Assembly: GCF_030689685.1 (NCBI RefSeq)
Contig: NZ_JAUYEY010000010.1
Coordinates: 33,120-97,119 of the forward strand
DNA: 64,000 nucleotides
Origin: Polaromonas sp.
Lineage (GTDB): Bacteria; Pseudomonadota; Gammaproteobacteria; Burkholderiales; Burkholderiaceae_C
Direction of reading: 5' to 3'
Positions 25,198-33,418 of the stretch are shown here, piece by piece. A program made the position numbers and the translations under genes. The stretch's first letter is position 1. Every line of letters starts with the position of its first letter. Under the pieces are notes generated by a model that saw only the letters and a list, made by a program, of their open reading frames with translations, was not told where the DNA came from and searched no databases.

Positions 25198-25533
25198 TCA
25201 GTCGCGGGGCAGGCTGGCCTGCAGCGCGGCAACGGCCAGCGAAATCCCGGACTGGTGCTCGGGCGTCAACACCCCACCGCCCTCGCCAGCCTGGGCCAGC
25301 AGCACTTCGAGCGACTTGGCGGCCAGGCCCACCTCGCGCAGACCCAGGGTGCCGGCCGTGCCCGCCAGCGTGTGCGCCAGGCGCTCCAGTTCGGCCAGCG
25401 CGCGCGGCGCGGCGCCTGCCTCCACCGCCGCCCAGAGTGTCTGGAGATGCGCCAGTTTTTCCGGCAAGCCACGTTTGTAATCAGCGCGCTGCAGATCGAG
25501 AAATTGCTGAAACTGCTCTTGCGGCGTGCTCAT
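25198..25533 (-). CDS. Histidine phosphotransfer (HPt) domain protein
   Basis: 111 residues from MSTPQEQFQQFL, all-helical, with the HPt motif ELERLAHTLAGTAGTLGL and phospho-acceptor H54. HPt proteins relay phosphate between receiver domains. The ATG overlaps the stop of a 61-codon frame upstream (25530-25533). Longer reading to 25653 adds low-complexity residues with no homology. Likely partner is the CheY-like protein encoded just downstream. Confidence 0.85.
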   Translation of the reverse strand: MSTPQEQFQQFLDLQRADYKRGLPEKLAHLQTLWAAVEAGAAPRALAELERLAHTLAGTAGTLGLREVGLAAKSLEVLLAQAGEGGGVLTPEHQSGISLAVAALQASLPRD

Positions 25534-25715
25534 GGCGTCGCCTCGCGAAGCGGCGTCGATGGCCCGACCAGGGCGGCCACCCTGCCGAACTGGGCGATGA
25601 CGCCCACCCGCCGGGCCAGGCTGGCCAGTCCCGGACGCAGCGATTGCAGCCACGAAAAAGCGCGCGCCAGCAAAGGCTCGCGCGCGACATCAGCGTGGGG
25701 GGAGAGAGAACTCAT
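25530..25715 (-). CDS. Small hypothetical protein upstream of the HPt gene
   Basis: 61 residues: MSSLSPHADVAREPLLARAF, then an Ala/Arg/Leu-rich amphipathic stretch. It overlaps the HPt start by 4 bp (ATGA), which is the main reason to consider it real. No domain is recognised. It could be a short coupled leader gene or the remnant of a larger signalling protein. Confidence 0.3.
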   Translation of the reverse strand: MSSLSPHADVAREPLLARAFSWLQSLRPGLASLARRVGVIAQFGRVAALVGPSTPLREATP

Positions 25716-25765
25716 GGTGCAAGGCGCAGCTTACCGCAGCGCCTCGGTCGCCCCAGATGGGGCGT

Positions 25766-26584
25766 TCAGCCCTTGGGTGCACGCTCGTACAACGGCATCA
25801 CACGCGGCAGGTTGCGCTCCATGTCCGCAATCCGGGTGGCGCCGGCCGGGTGGGTGCTCAGCCACTGGGGCGGGGCACCCTTGTTGGCCGCCGCCATTTT
25901 TTGCCACAGCGTGATGCCGGCGCGCGGATTGAAGCCGGCGCGCGCGCCCAGCTCCATGCCGACCAGATCGGCCTCGGACTCGTCCTCGCGGCCGAAGCGC
26001 AGGTTGAGCAGTTGCACACCGTAGCTGGCCACCGTCTGGCCCAGGTCGCCCAGGCCAAACAGTTGCGACAGCACACTGGCGCCTATGCTGGTGGCGGCCG
26101 ACTTGCCCATGCGTTCGCGTGCATGCTCGCGCAGGGCATGCGCCATTTCGTGGCCCATGATCATTGCCACCTCGTCGTCGGTCAGTTGTAGCTGTTCGAG
26201 GATACCGGTGTAGAAAGCAATTTTTCCGCCGGGCATGCAAAAGGCATTGATCTGCTTGCTGCCGATCAGGTTGACCTCCCACTGCCAGGCCTTGGCGCGC
26301 GGGTTCCAGGCTTCGGCATGCGGAATGATGCGCTGGGCAATCCGGCGCAGGCGCTGGAGCTGGGCGTTGTTTGGCGGCGCCAGCGTTTTCTGCGCCGCCG
26401 CCTCCTGCATCATCTTGGCGTATTGCTGTTTGGCAGCCTGCTCGATCTCTTCAGCCGGGACCAGCTTGGTGAAGCCGGAATTGCCCCCCACCTGAACACC
26501 GTCGTTCTGGGCCAATGCCGGGACGGCGCCCAGCAACAGGGCGGTGGACAAGGCGGCAAGGTACAGCGTCGAAGCGATTCTCAT
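25766..26584 (-). CDS. M48-family periplasmic metalloprotease
   Basis: 272 residues. Signal peptide 1-25 (cleavage after ALAQ). The zinc motif HEMAH is at 145-149 with the third ligand glutamate in EDESEADLVGMELGARAGF and the conserved LSTHPAGATRIADME near the C-terminus. This is the M48B/LoiP-YcaL-BepA type, which degrades or checks misfolded outer-membrane proteins. No TPR domain follows, so LoiP/YcaL-like rather than BepA. Single gene, divergent from the AmpG-like permease. Confidence 0.92.
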   Translation of the reverse strand: MRIASTLYLAALSTALLLGAVPALAQNDGVQVGGNSGFTKLVPAEEIEQAAKQQYAKMMQEAAAQKTLAPPNNAQLQRLRRIAQRIIPHAEAWNPRAKAWQWEVNLIGSKQINAFCMPGGKIAFYTGILEQLQLTDDEVAMIMGHEMAHALREHARERMGKSAATSIGASVLSQLFGLGDLGQTVASYGVQLLNLRFGREDESEADLVGMELGARAGFNPRAGITLWQKMAAANKGAPPQWLSTHPAGATRIADMERNLPRVMPLYERAPKG

Positions 26585-26640
26585 GGCAGCTCCAGATTAT
26601 TGATTTTTTCCAAATACACGACAGTAAACCGGACTGCTCC

Positions 26641-26676
26641 CACCCTCGCCCCCTGGGAGAGGGTCGAGGCGAGGGA
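26641..26676. repeat. Dispersed repeat family B, intergenic copy
   Basis: CACCCTCGCCCCCTGGGAGAGGG and a following GAGGCGAGGG form the usual palindromic family B unit in the 154-bp gap between the divergent protease and permease genes. Confidence 0.65.
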
Positions 26677-26738
26677 TTGAGCGTTCTGCCTGTCATGATT
26701 TCTGAAGCGCTCAATAGGTCACAGCGTATTATTCCCGC

Positions 26739-28142
26739 ATGAGCGACACCGTACCCGAGAATCCGCAGGCCCCGCGTCAGCCGCCGCCGCATTCAGCCGT
26801 CGCTCTGGTGCCCGAAGCGGTGCCCGAAGTCGCCGCGCCAAAGCCCGGCTGGGGCGAGACGCTGCGGGTCTACCTGGAGGCGCCGACGCTGCGCATGCTG
26901 CTGCTGGGCTTTTCCGCCGGCCTGCCGCTGCTGCTGGTCTTCGGCACGCTGAGCTTCTGGCTGCGCGAGGCCGGCATCGACCGCACCACCATTGGCTACC
27001 TGAGCTGGGTCGGGCTGGCTTACGGCTTCAAGTGGGTCTGGGCGCCGCTGGTGGACCGGCTGCCGATTCCGGTGCTGACGCGCTTGCTGGGGCGTCGGCG
27101 TAGCTGGCTGCTGCTGTCGCAGGCCGTCATCATGGCCGCGCTGGTCAGCATGGCGCTGACCGATCCGCAGGCTGCGTTGCTGCCGATGGTCTGGTGCGCG
27201 CTGGCGGTGGCCTTTGCCTCGGCCACCCAGGACATTGCGCTGGACGCGTTTCGCATCGAGTCGGCCGACATACGACGTCAGGCAGCGCTGGCCGCCACCT
27301 ACCAGACCGGTTACCGCATCGCGATGATCTGGGCGGGTGCCGGCGTGCTCTGGATTGCCGCACGCGCTGAGGTGGCCGGCGCAGGCAGCTACCAACACGG
27401 CGCCTGGCAGACCGCCTACCTGGTGATGGCCGCCTCCATGCTACTGGGCATGGTGACGGTGCTGTTTTCGCCGGAACCGGCGGGGCGCGACATGCCACCG
27501 GCACGCAATGCCGCCGAATGGCTCAAAAGCGCGCTGGTCGAGCCGTTTGCCGACTTCCTGCGCCGCTACGGCAAACACGCGCTGCTGATCCTGGCGCTGA
27601 TTGCCGTGTACCGCATCAGCGACGTGGTGATGGGCATCATGGCCAACCCCTTTTATGTTGACATGGGTTACACCAAGGACGAGGTGGCCAGCGTTACCAA
27701 GGTCTACGGTGTGCTGATGACACTGGTCGGCGCCTTTGCCGGCGGCGCGCTGGCCATGCGTTTCGGTGTGATGAAGGTGCTGATGCTGGGCGCGGTGCTG
27801 AGCGCTGCCAGCAACCTGCTGTTTGCCTGGCTGGGCTCGCGCGGGCACGATGTCCAGGCGCTGGTCTTTGTGATCTCGGCCGACAACCTGTCCAGCGGCA
27901 TCGCCTCGGCCGCCTTCATTGCCTACCTGTCGAGCCTGACCAACATCAACTATTCGGCCACGCAGTACGCACTCTTCAGCTCCATGATGCTGCTGCTGCC
28001 GAAGTTTCTGGCCGGTTATTCCGGCAGCTACGTGGACAGTTTCGGTTACAGCCACTTCTTCACTGCGACGGCGCTGCTGGGTGTGCCGGTGCTGCTGCTG
28101 GTGTGGCTGGCTTCACGCATGAAATCGCCCTCCAGCCCATAA
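26739..28142 (+). CDS. ampG: AmpG-like muropeptide MFS permease
   Basis: 467 residues with 12 to 14 helices. AmpG features: LLLGFSAGLPLLLVFGTLSFWLREAGID, SWVGLAYGFKWVWAPLVDRL, LGRRRSWLLLSQ, ATQDIALDAFRIE and GTLVGAFAGG-like segments in the second half. AmpG imports anhydromuropeptides for cell-wall recycling and, in many species, for AmpC induction. The N-terminal 40 residues are Pro/Ala-rich and probably cytoplasmic. A family A repeat starts 8 bp after the stop. Confidence 0.9.
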   Translation: MSDTVPENPQAPRQPPPHSAVALVPEAVPEVAAPKPGWGETLRVYLEAPTLRMLLLGFSAGLPLLLVFGTLSFWLREAGIDRTTIGYLSWVGLAYGFKWVWAPLVDRLPIPVLTRLLGRRRSWLLLSQAVIMAALVSMALTDPQAALLPMVWCALAVAFASATQDIALDAFRIESADIRRQAALAATYQTGYRIAMIWAGAGVLWIAARAEVAGAGSYQHGAWQTAYLVMAASMLLGMVTVLFSPEPAGRDMPPARNAAEWLKSALVEPFADFLRRYGKHALLILALIAVYRISDVVMGIMANPFYVDMGYTKDEVASVTKVYGVLMTLVGAFAGGALAMRFGVMKVLMLGAVLSAASNLLFAWLGSRGHDVQALVFVISADNLSSGIASAAFIAYLSSLTNINYSATQYALFSSMMLLLPKFLAGYSGSYVDSFGYSHFFTATALLGVPVLLLVWLASRMKSPSSP

Positions 28143-28149
28143 CCCACGG

Positions 28150-28177
28150 GCGCAAGCAGCTATTAAAAAAGTAGCAG
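28150..28177 (+). repeat. Dispersed repeat family A, half copy after ampG
   Basis: GCGCAAGCAGCTATTAAAAAAGTAGCAG, the core half of family A, immediately downstream of the permease stop. The GCTAnnnTAGC pairing around the A-run could act with the nearby sequence as a 3' signal. The remaining 245 bp to the next gene hold no recognisable feature. Confidence 0.65.
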
Positions 28178-28423
28178 ATTGGCACCGCTAACCGCAACGG
28201 TTTACCTAACTTTACAGCCGCTTCAACGCGACTTGTTGCTTCGGGCGCAGCATGGCCAGTCTGGTCATCGACGGAGAACACCATGAGCGAACACCGCAGC
28301 AGCGCAACTTACCCAGCCAACCCCCCCAGCCCTTTCACGGGCGCGGACGTGCTGGCGCCCAACAGCACCGAAGCCAGTGGCTACACTGGTCCTCACGCAT
28401 CCCAATGTCCAGCGAGCCAGACC

Positions 28424-29134
28424 ATGACGCAGCAACTCTTGATGATCGAGGACGACACCCGCCTGGCCACCATGGTGGGCGAATACCTGCGCCAGTCCGG
28501 TTACGGCTTCACCCACGCGGTGGACGGCGCGAAAGGTCTGGAGGCGATGCAAACCAGCAAACCGGACCTGGTGATCCTGGACCTGATGCTGCCCGACATG
28601 GACGGCCTCGAAGTGTGTCGGCGCATCAAGAACCTCGGCGGCGACAGCGCCCGCACCGCCGTGCTGATGTTGACCGCCAAGGGCGACCCGATGGACCGCA
28701 TCGTCGGTCTGGAAATCGGCGCCGACGACTACCTGCCCAAACCTTTCGAGCCGCGCGAGCTGCTGGCCCGAATCCGCGCTGTGCTCCGCCGCAGCGGTGA
28801 GACCGGCGCGACCGCCGGCACGCAGAAAACCATGCGTTTCGGCTCCCTCGAAATTGACCGCGACGCGCGCACCGTGCAGGTCACCGGCAAAACCTGCGAC
28901 CTGACCTCTTACCAGTTCGACCTGCTGGTGGCGCTGGCCGAGCGCGCCGGCCGCGTACTCAGCCGTGACCAGATCATGGAAGCCGTGCGCGGCCGCGAGC
29001 TCGAAGCCTTTGACCGCTCCATCGACGTGCACATGGGCCGCATCCGCAGCGCCATCGAACTCGATGCCAAGGACCCCAAACGCATCCTGACCGTGCGCGG
29101 TGTGGGGTATGTGTTTGCCAAGCAGCAGGACTGA
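28424..29134 (+). CDS. OmpR-family response regulator (RstA/OmpR-like)
   Basis: 236 residues from MTQQLLMIEDD; the frame is open to 28283 but the extra 47 residues are low complexity. Receiver with E9/D10/D11, phospho-acceptor D53 (LVILDLMLPDMDG), T in LMLTAKG and K in LPKPFEP; winged-helix output from about residue 135 ending in LTVRGVGYVFAK. It is 5 bp upstream of its kinase gene. Confidence 0.92.
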   Translation: MTQQLLMIEDDTRLATMVGEYLRQSGYGFTHAVDGAKGLEAMQTSKPDLVILDLMLPDMDGLEVCRRIKNLGGDSARTAVLMLTAKGDPMDRIVGLEIGADDYLPKPFEPRELLARIRAVLRRSGETGATAGTQKTMRFGSLEIDRDARTVQVTGKTCDLTSYQFDLLVALAERAGRVLSRDQIMEAVRGRELEAFDRSIDVHMGRIRSAIELDAKDPKRILTVRGVGYVFAKQQD

Positions 29135-29139
29135 CCGGC

Positions 29140-30453
29140 GTGTGGAGGCGTTTTACGTCGCACCTGTATGTGCGCATCTGGCTGGCCGTGGTCGCCACTG
29201 TGCTGGTGCTCACCTTTCTGGTGGGAGCAGCGTGGCGGCTTACTACCGCTCCGCCCCAGTTGCCAATACGTGAAGTCCTGATCCTCAATGGGGTCGGCGA
29301 GATCATTGGCACGGCCCAATCCCGGACTGATCGCAAACCCAGGGACGGCCTGGAGTTCAGTGTGCAGACCAAACACGGGGAGACGCTGCATCTGGTGCTA
29401 CCCCGTCCACAACGCCCGTCCGGCAATCCGTGGAACCGTCCTCCGTTTGGTTTTGGCTGGATGCTGGTGTTGGTAGGACTGGCGGTAGCACTCGGAACCT
29501 ATCCCATCGTGCGACGCCTGACGCAACGGCTTGAAGGTCTGCAGCGCGGCGTGGAGCGCTGGGGCAGCGGCGACCTGTCGGCACGGGTGACGGTGCACGG
29601 CAGCGACGAGGTGGCCTTTCTGGCAGAACGCTTCAACCACGCGGCCGAGCGCATTGAAACGCTGATGGAGACGCAAAAATCCCTGCTGGTGTCGCACAAA
29701 TCCCTGCTGGCCAACGCCTCGCACGAGCTGCGCTCGCCCCTGGCACGCATACGCATGGGGCTGGAGCTACTGACCCCCACGCTTGTCGCTTCGCGTACTG
29801 CGCTGCCCCCCGAGGGGGCTGAACTTGCTCGGGGCGGCCCTTCGCTGCGTTCGACGGCGCTTGAACCTTCGACAGTCGCCATGCAGGAAATCTCGCGGAG
29901 CATCCAGGAGCTGGACCAGCTAATCGACGAAATCCTGCTGGCCAGCCGGCTCGATGCACGCCAGGCCGACGCCGAGCCGTTTGAAACCCTGGACCTGACC
30001 GGCCTGGCCGCCGAGGAATGCGCCCGTGTGCAGGCCGAGCTGGGCACCGCCGCCCAAACCCACAGCCTGACGGTGCAAGGCTCGGCGCGCCTGCTGCGCC
30101 GCCTGATTCGCAACCTGCTGGAAAACGCCAGGCGTTACGGCACCGGCGAGATCAGCCTGGAGCTGTCGCAATCAGGCATGGGCACGCAGGAACGTGTGGT
30201 GATCCGGGTCAACGACCGCGGCCCCGGCGTGCCGGCCAGCCAGCGGGAACGCATCTTCGAGCCCTTCTACCGCCTGCCGGGTGCCAGCGAGCGAGAGGGC
30301 GGCGTAGGCCTGGGCCTGGCGCTGGTCAAGTCCATCACCGAGCGCCACGGCGGCAAGGTGCGCTGCGAAGACCGGCCGGGCGGCGGCGCGTCCTTCGTCG
30401 TGGAACTGCCGGTGCTGGCTGCCGCCCAGGCTCCTAGTCTTACTATGTCATAA
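29140..30453 (+). CDS. Sensor histidine kinase with in-frame repeat insertion; stop supplied by an IS
   Basis: 437 residues from a GTG start. Helices at about 13-32 and 104-121, HAMP-like segment, HisKA box LLANASHELRSPLARIRMG with H195, N box RNLLENARRYG, G1 NDRGPGVP and G2 EGGVGLGLALVKS. Residues about 214-246 (TLVASRTALPPEGAELARGG...) are an insertion between the two dimerisation helices, encoded by a dispersed repeat. Just before the H box the heptad QKSLLVS/HKSLLAN is duplicated with a 21-bp period. The last residues SLTMS and the TAA stop are the left terminal repeat of the IS element, so a few native residues may be lost. Confidence 0.88.
   Translation: MWRRFTSHLYVRIWLAVVATVLVLTFLVGAAWRLTTAPPQLPIREVLILNGVGEIIGTAQSRTDRKPRDGLEFSVQTKHGETLHLVLPRPQRPSGNPWNRPPFGFGWMLVLVGLAVALGTYPIVRRLTQRLEGLQRGVERWGSGDLSARVTVHGSDEVAFLAERFNHAAERIETLMETQKSLLVSHKSLLANASHELRSPLARIRMGLELLTPTLVASRTALPPEGAELARGGPSLRSTALEPSTVAMQEISRSIQELDQLIDEILLASRLDARQADAEPFETLDLTGLAAEECARVQAELGTAAQTHSLTVQGSARLLRRLIRNLLENARRYGTGEISLELSQSGMGTQERVVIRVNDRGPGVPASQRERIFEPFYRLPGASEREGGVGLGLALVKSITERHGGKVRCEDRPGGGASFVVELPVLAAAQAPSLTMS
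29779..29877 (+). repeat. Dispersed repeat family C inside the kinase gene
   Basis: Contains CTGCCCCCCGAGGGGGCTGA and TCGGGGCGGCCCTTCGCTG, the blocks of family C seen also at 48219-48304 and 53506-53564. In frame for 33 codons. Confidence 0.65.
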
Positions 30454-31917
30454 AATATGCTATTATTTCAATAGCATCAATTCTGACCGGAGGCTTTATG
30501 GACGCAGCCAAGGAGTTCAATCGTTACATCTCTCATTTGTCCGAGGGACTCGGGCATGCTGACCGCCACGCGGGACTCAGAGGGTATTGCACCGGCCTCA
30601 TGCTGCCTTTGTCGCGCAAAAGTGTCGAGCCCATGGCCGCGCGCGTTGATCCCCTGCATGCCAGCGCGCGCCATCAGGCGCTGCATCACTTTGTGGCCAC
30701 GTCCGAGTGGCCAGACTCAAGCGTGATGGTTCGTGTGCGCGATTGGGTCATGCCCTGGCTTGGGCTCGATAGCGGCTGCTACTGGATCATCGACGACACG
30801 GGCTTTCCCAAGAAGGGCAAACACTCGGTGGGTGTTGCCCGCCAGTATTGCGGCCAGTTGGGCAAGCAAGACAATTGCCAGGTGGCCGTCAGCCTGTCAC
30901 TGGCAAGCGCGCAAGGCAGCATTCCCATCGCCTACCAACTCTACGTTCCCCAAGACTGGGCGGCTGACCCGGTGCGGCGCAAGACCGCTGGTGTTCCTGA
31001 GGGCATTGCCTTCGCAACCAAACCCGAAATCGCCTCGGCACAGATGCGCCAGGCAGTCGCTGCGGGTGTCCCCATGGGGGTGGTGCTGGCAGACGCCGGT
31101 TATGGCGATGAGACCGCCTTTCGCGATGGCATCACCGCATTGGGCATGCGCTACGCGGTCGGTATTCGCCCGGGCACCACGGTGTGGGCGCCGGGGACTG
31201 CGCCGCTGCCGCCCAAAGCCTGGGTTGGACGCGGCAAAAAGCCCACGAAGCTGCGTCGTGAGCCAGGCAACGAGCCGGTGACAGTCAAGGCACTGGCCAT
31301 GGCGTTGCCAGCGCAAGCCTGGAGCACTGTTGCTTGGCGCGAAGGCACCAACGACGAGCTCAGCGGGCGCTTTGCCGCGTTACGCGTGCGTCCTGCACAT
31401 CGGGACTATCTCGCCACCAAGATGCGCCCCCAGGAGTGGTTGCTGATCGAATGGCCCGAGGGTGAGGCCGAGCCAGCGAAATACTTCCTCACCACCGCGC
31501 CAGAGGAGGCCACCTTGGCGCAAATGGTGTTCGTCACCAAGATGCGTTGGCGCATCGAGCGCGACTATCAGGACCTCAAGCAGGACTTCGGGCTGGGTCA
31601 CTATGAGGGACGGGGTTGGCGCGGCTTTCACCATCACGCCACGCTGAGCATCGCAGCCTACGGCTTCCTGATGGCCGAGCGACTCAAAGCTGGCAATAGT
31701 GCCAGAGTCAAAAAAAACTTCGCCCAACGCCAAGTGCCTGCCATTCCCAAAGATTACGTCCCTCGGGGCCGTCCAGCGCGCGCAGCGTCACGTGCCAAGC
31801 TCGATCACAACGCTGCGCCTGCTGCTGAGCGTCGCACTCGCAAGCGCCCTGGGTCATTGCCCGCATTGCCATTGGATAAGTCCGAGACTAAACTTATGAC
31901 ACAGTAAGACTAAGGAG
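30431..31917 (+). mobile_element. IS701-like insertion sequence
   Basis: About 1.49 kb. The left end CTCCTAGTCTTACTATGTCA and the right end, read in reverse CTCCTTAGTCTTACTGTGTC, are terminal inverted repeats of about 24 bp differing by one substitution and one extra base; the match extends outward over GG. One transposase fills the element. A small hairpin (ATGCTATT/AATAGCAT) lies at 30457-30477 before the transposase start. No clear target duplication is visible, so exact borders are uncertain by a few bases. Confidence 0.82.
30498..31907 (+). CDS. IS701-family DDE transposase
   Basis: 469 residues, the usual length for the family. Candidate catalytic residues: D100 in WIIDDTGFPKKG, D199 in VVLADAGYGD and E354 in MRWRIERDYQDLKQDFGLGHYEGR; the motif YQDLKQDFGLGHYEGR(G)W followed by HH is typical of DDE_5/IS701 enzymes. 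The reading frame is intact. The stop lies inside the right terminal repeat, and the C-terminus is rich in Arg/Lys. Probably still functional. Confidence 0.9.
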   Translation: MDAAKEFNRYISHLSEGLGHADRHAGLRGYCTGLMLPLSRKSVEPMAARVDPLHASARHQALHHFVATSEWPDSSVMVRVRDWVMPWLGLDSGCYWIIDDTGFPKKGKHSVGVARQYCGQLGKQDNCQVAVSLSLASAQGSIPIAYQLYVPQDWAADPVRRKTAGVPEGIAFATKPEIASAQMRQAVAAGVPMGVVLADAGYGDETAFRDGITALGMRYAVGIRPGTTVWAPGTAPLPPKAWVGRGKKPTKLRREPGNEPVTVKALAMALPAQAWSTVAWREGTNDELSGRFAALRVRPAHRDYLATKMRPQEWLLIEWPEGEAEPAKYFLTTAPEEATLAQMVFVTKMRWRIERDYQDLKQDFGLGHYEGRGWRGFHHHATLSIAAYGFLMAERLKAGNSARVKKNFAQRQVPAIPKDYVPRGRPARAASRAKLDHNAAPAAERRTRKRPGSLPALPLDKSETKLMTQ

Positions 31918-32313
31918 CCGGTCATGGGACTATGCCCAAGGTTTACCCCAGCCCTTGACGCGCCAGCCGATGGACTGGTATGTCCAGGAACGCGCTTGAC
32001 GAACCCTGGGCCGACAGCATGCGGGTAAAACCGCAGCGCTTGAAGGCAAAGAGCATATCAAACAAAAAGCAGTCCCCAAGAGAGTGCTTGCGTTCAAGTC
32101 GACGGAGCAGAGCTGTCAAGCTAAGCAGTCTTTGTGCCAGCCCTTCAGAAGACCCCGGCAGGCCTCGTCAGAAAGTCACTTTCCCTGCATCGCAGAACGA
32201 ACCGGACTGTAAATTTAAGGCCTGTGAAAAGCCAATGCCGATAACGTGCGGGCTTATGCATTTTTTTAATAACGACTAAGGGTTGCCACCAAGACTCGCC
32301 CGGGAGCCACAGA
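31918..32313. other. Intergenic stretch without a supported gene
   Basis: About 400 bp between the IS right end and the LysR stop. A 99-codon frame at 31980-32279 is rich in Ser/Lys/Arg, lacks a ribosome binding site and resembles nothing known. Base composition is lower in GC than the neighbours, with a T-run near 32260-32270. It may be leftover sequence from the insertion event. Confidence 0.5.
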
Positions 32314-33255
32314 TCAGGGACGCGGTTTGGCAGGCGGCTTGGGCGGCGACTGGCTTTCCAGAAAATGCCACAGCGCCTGGGCCGGGCTTTTGGCTGCGTC
32401 CTTGCTGGTCGGGCGCTCGCGGTACACGCGAACATCCATGGTCATCTCCAGCCCCTCACCGGCGCTGACCAGTTTTTTGGCCCTAAGCTCTTTCTTGACC
32501 GCGCTGAACGGCAAAAACGCGATCCCGTGCCCTTCCAGCGCCATCGCCTTGAGGCCCTCCGCCATATCGGTCTCATACACCCGGTCCAGATGGATGGCGG
32601 TGCCCGACTGCTTGAGAATCAGGTCCACCACCCGGCCAAGGTAAGCGCCAGGCGCATATCCGAGGTAAGGCAGCGGTTGCCCGGCGCGGCCCGGCAGCCG
32701 GAACAGCGGCGTGCCGTCGGCATCGGCTTTGACAAAAGGTGCCAGCACCTCCTGCCCCAGGCTGATCAACTCGTAGCGGTCTGCGTCGAGCTGGAAAGGC
32801 TGCGAATCATGGTGATAGGCAATCAGCAGATCGCAGCTGCCCTCAACCAGGCGCAGCACCGCATCATGGACATTGAGGGCTATCAACCGGCTTTTGATCG
32901 GCCCAAACTTCTCGCGCAGACTGCTGACCCAGGCCGGAAAAAAGGTGAAGGCCAGTGAATGCGGCACCGCAAACTCGATCACGTCCTGCCCGGCCGAGTT
33001 GTGGCCCCGCAGCATGGCGCGGGTCGATTGCAGGCCCTGCAGCATTTCCAGCGACTGGCTGTACAGCGTTTCCCCGGCGGGGGTCAGGCGTGTCGGGTAT
33101 GAGCTGCGGTCCACCAGGTCCGTGCCGGCCCAGGCCTCCAGCGCCTGGATGCGCCGCGAGAACGCCGGTTGCGTGACGTGGCGCAGCGTCGCCGAACGGC
33201 TGAAACTGCGGGTTTCAGCCAGACTGACAAAATCTTCCAGCCATTTGGTTTCCAT
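32314..33255 (-). CDS. LysR-family transcription regulator
   Basis: 313 residues from METKWLEDFVSLAETRSFSRSATLRHVTQPAFSRRIQALEAW, a standard LysR N-terminal helix-turn-helix, followed by a periplasmic-binding-fold effector domain from about residue 90 (IEFAVPHSLAFTFFPAWVSSLR). It is related to the HypT/YjiE-like LysR group by the N-terminus METKWLEDF. The frame extends upstream to 33324 but the start at 33255 matches the family. The Pro/Lys-rich C-terminal tail is unusual. No clear target gene adjacent. Confidence 0.9.
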   Translation of the reverse strand: METKWLEDFVSLAETRSFSRSATLRHVTQPAFSRRIQALEAWAGTDLVDRSSYPTRLTPAGETLYSQSLEMLQGLQSTRAMLRGHNSAGQDVIEFAVPHSLAFTFFPAWVSSLREKFGPIKSRLIALNVHDAVLRLVEGSCDLLIAYHHDSQPFQLDADRYELISLGQEVLAPFVKADADGTPLFRLPGRAGQPLPYLGYAPGAYLGRVVDLILKQSGTAIHLDRVYETDMAEGLKAMALEGHGIAFLPFSAVKKELRAKKLVSAGEGLEMTMDVRVYRERPTSKDAAKSPAQALWHFLESQSPPKPPAKPRP

Positions 33256-33418
33256 GGGGCAATTATGCGAGTTGGTCAGGCTTTTGAAGTACGGGGAAGC
33301 CCATGGCGACAGGGCGAGGCGCAATTTGCACCGACACCAACGGCGACGCAGCCAGCTTCAAAAGCCAGTGCGTGGGTGCAGCAAGAAGTCAACGCTAAAA
33401 CAGCAAGCTGAGCCGTGC

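Noticed and set aside
30457..30477. ATGCTATT/AATAGCAT hairpin as a family A repeat copy
   Set aside because: It resembles the core but lies inside the IS element, 26 bp from the left end, and lacks the GGGCTAGAGGC block; more likely part of the IS leader.
31980..32279. 99-codon open frame after the IS
   Set aside because: Ser/Lys/Arg-rich, no ribosome binding site, no family resemblance; probably chance.
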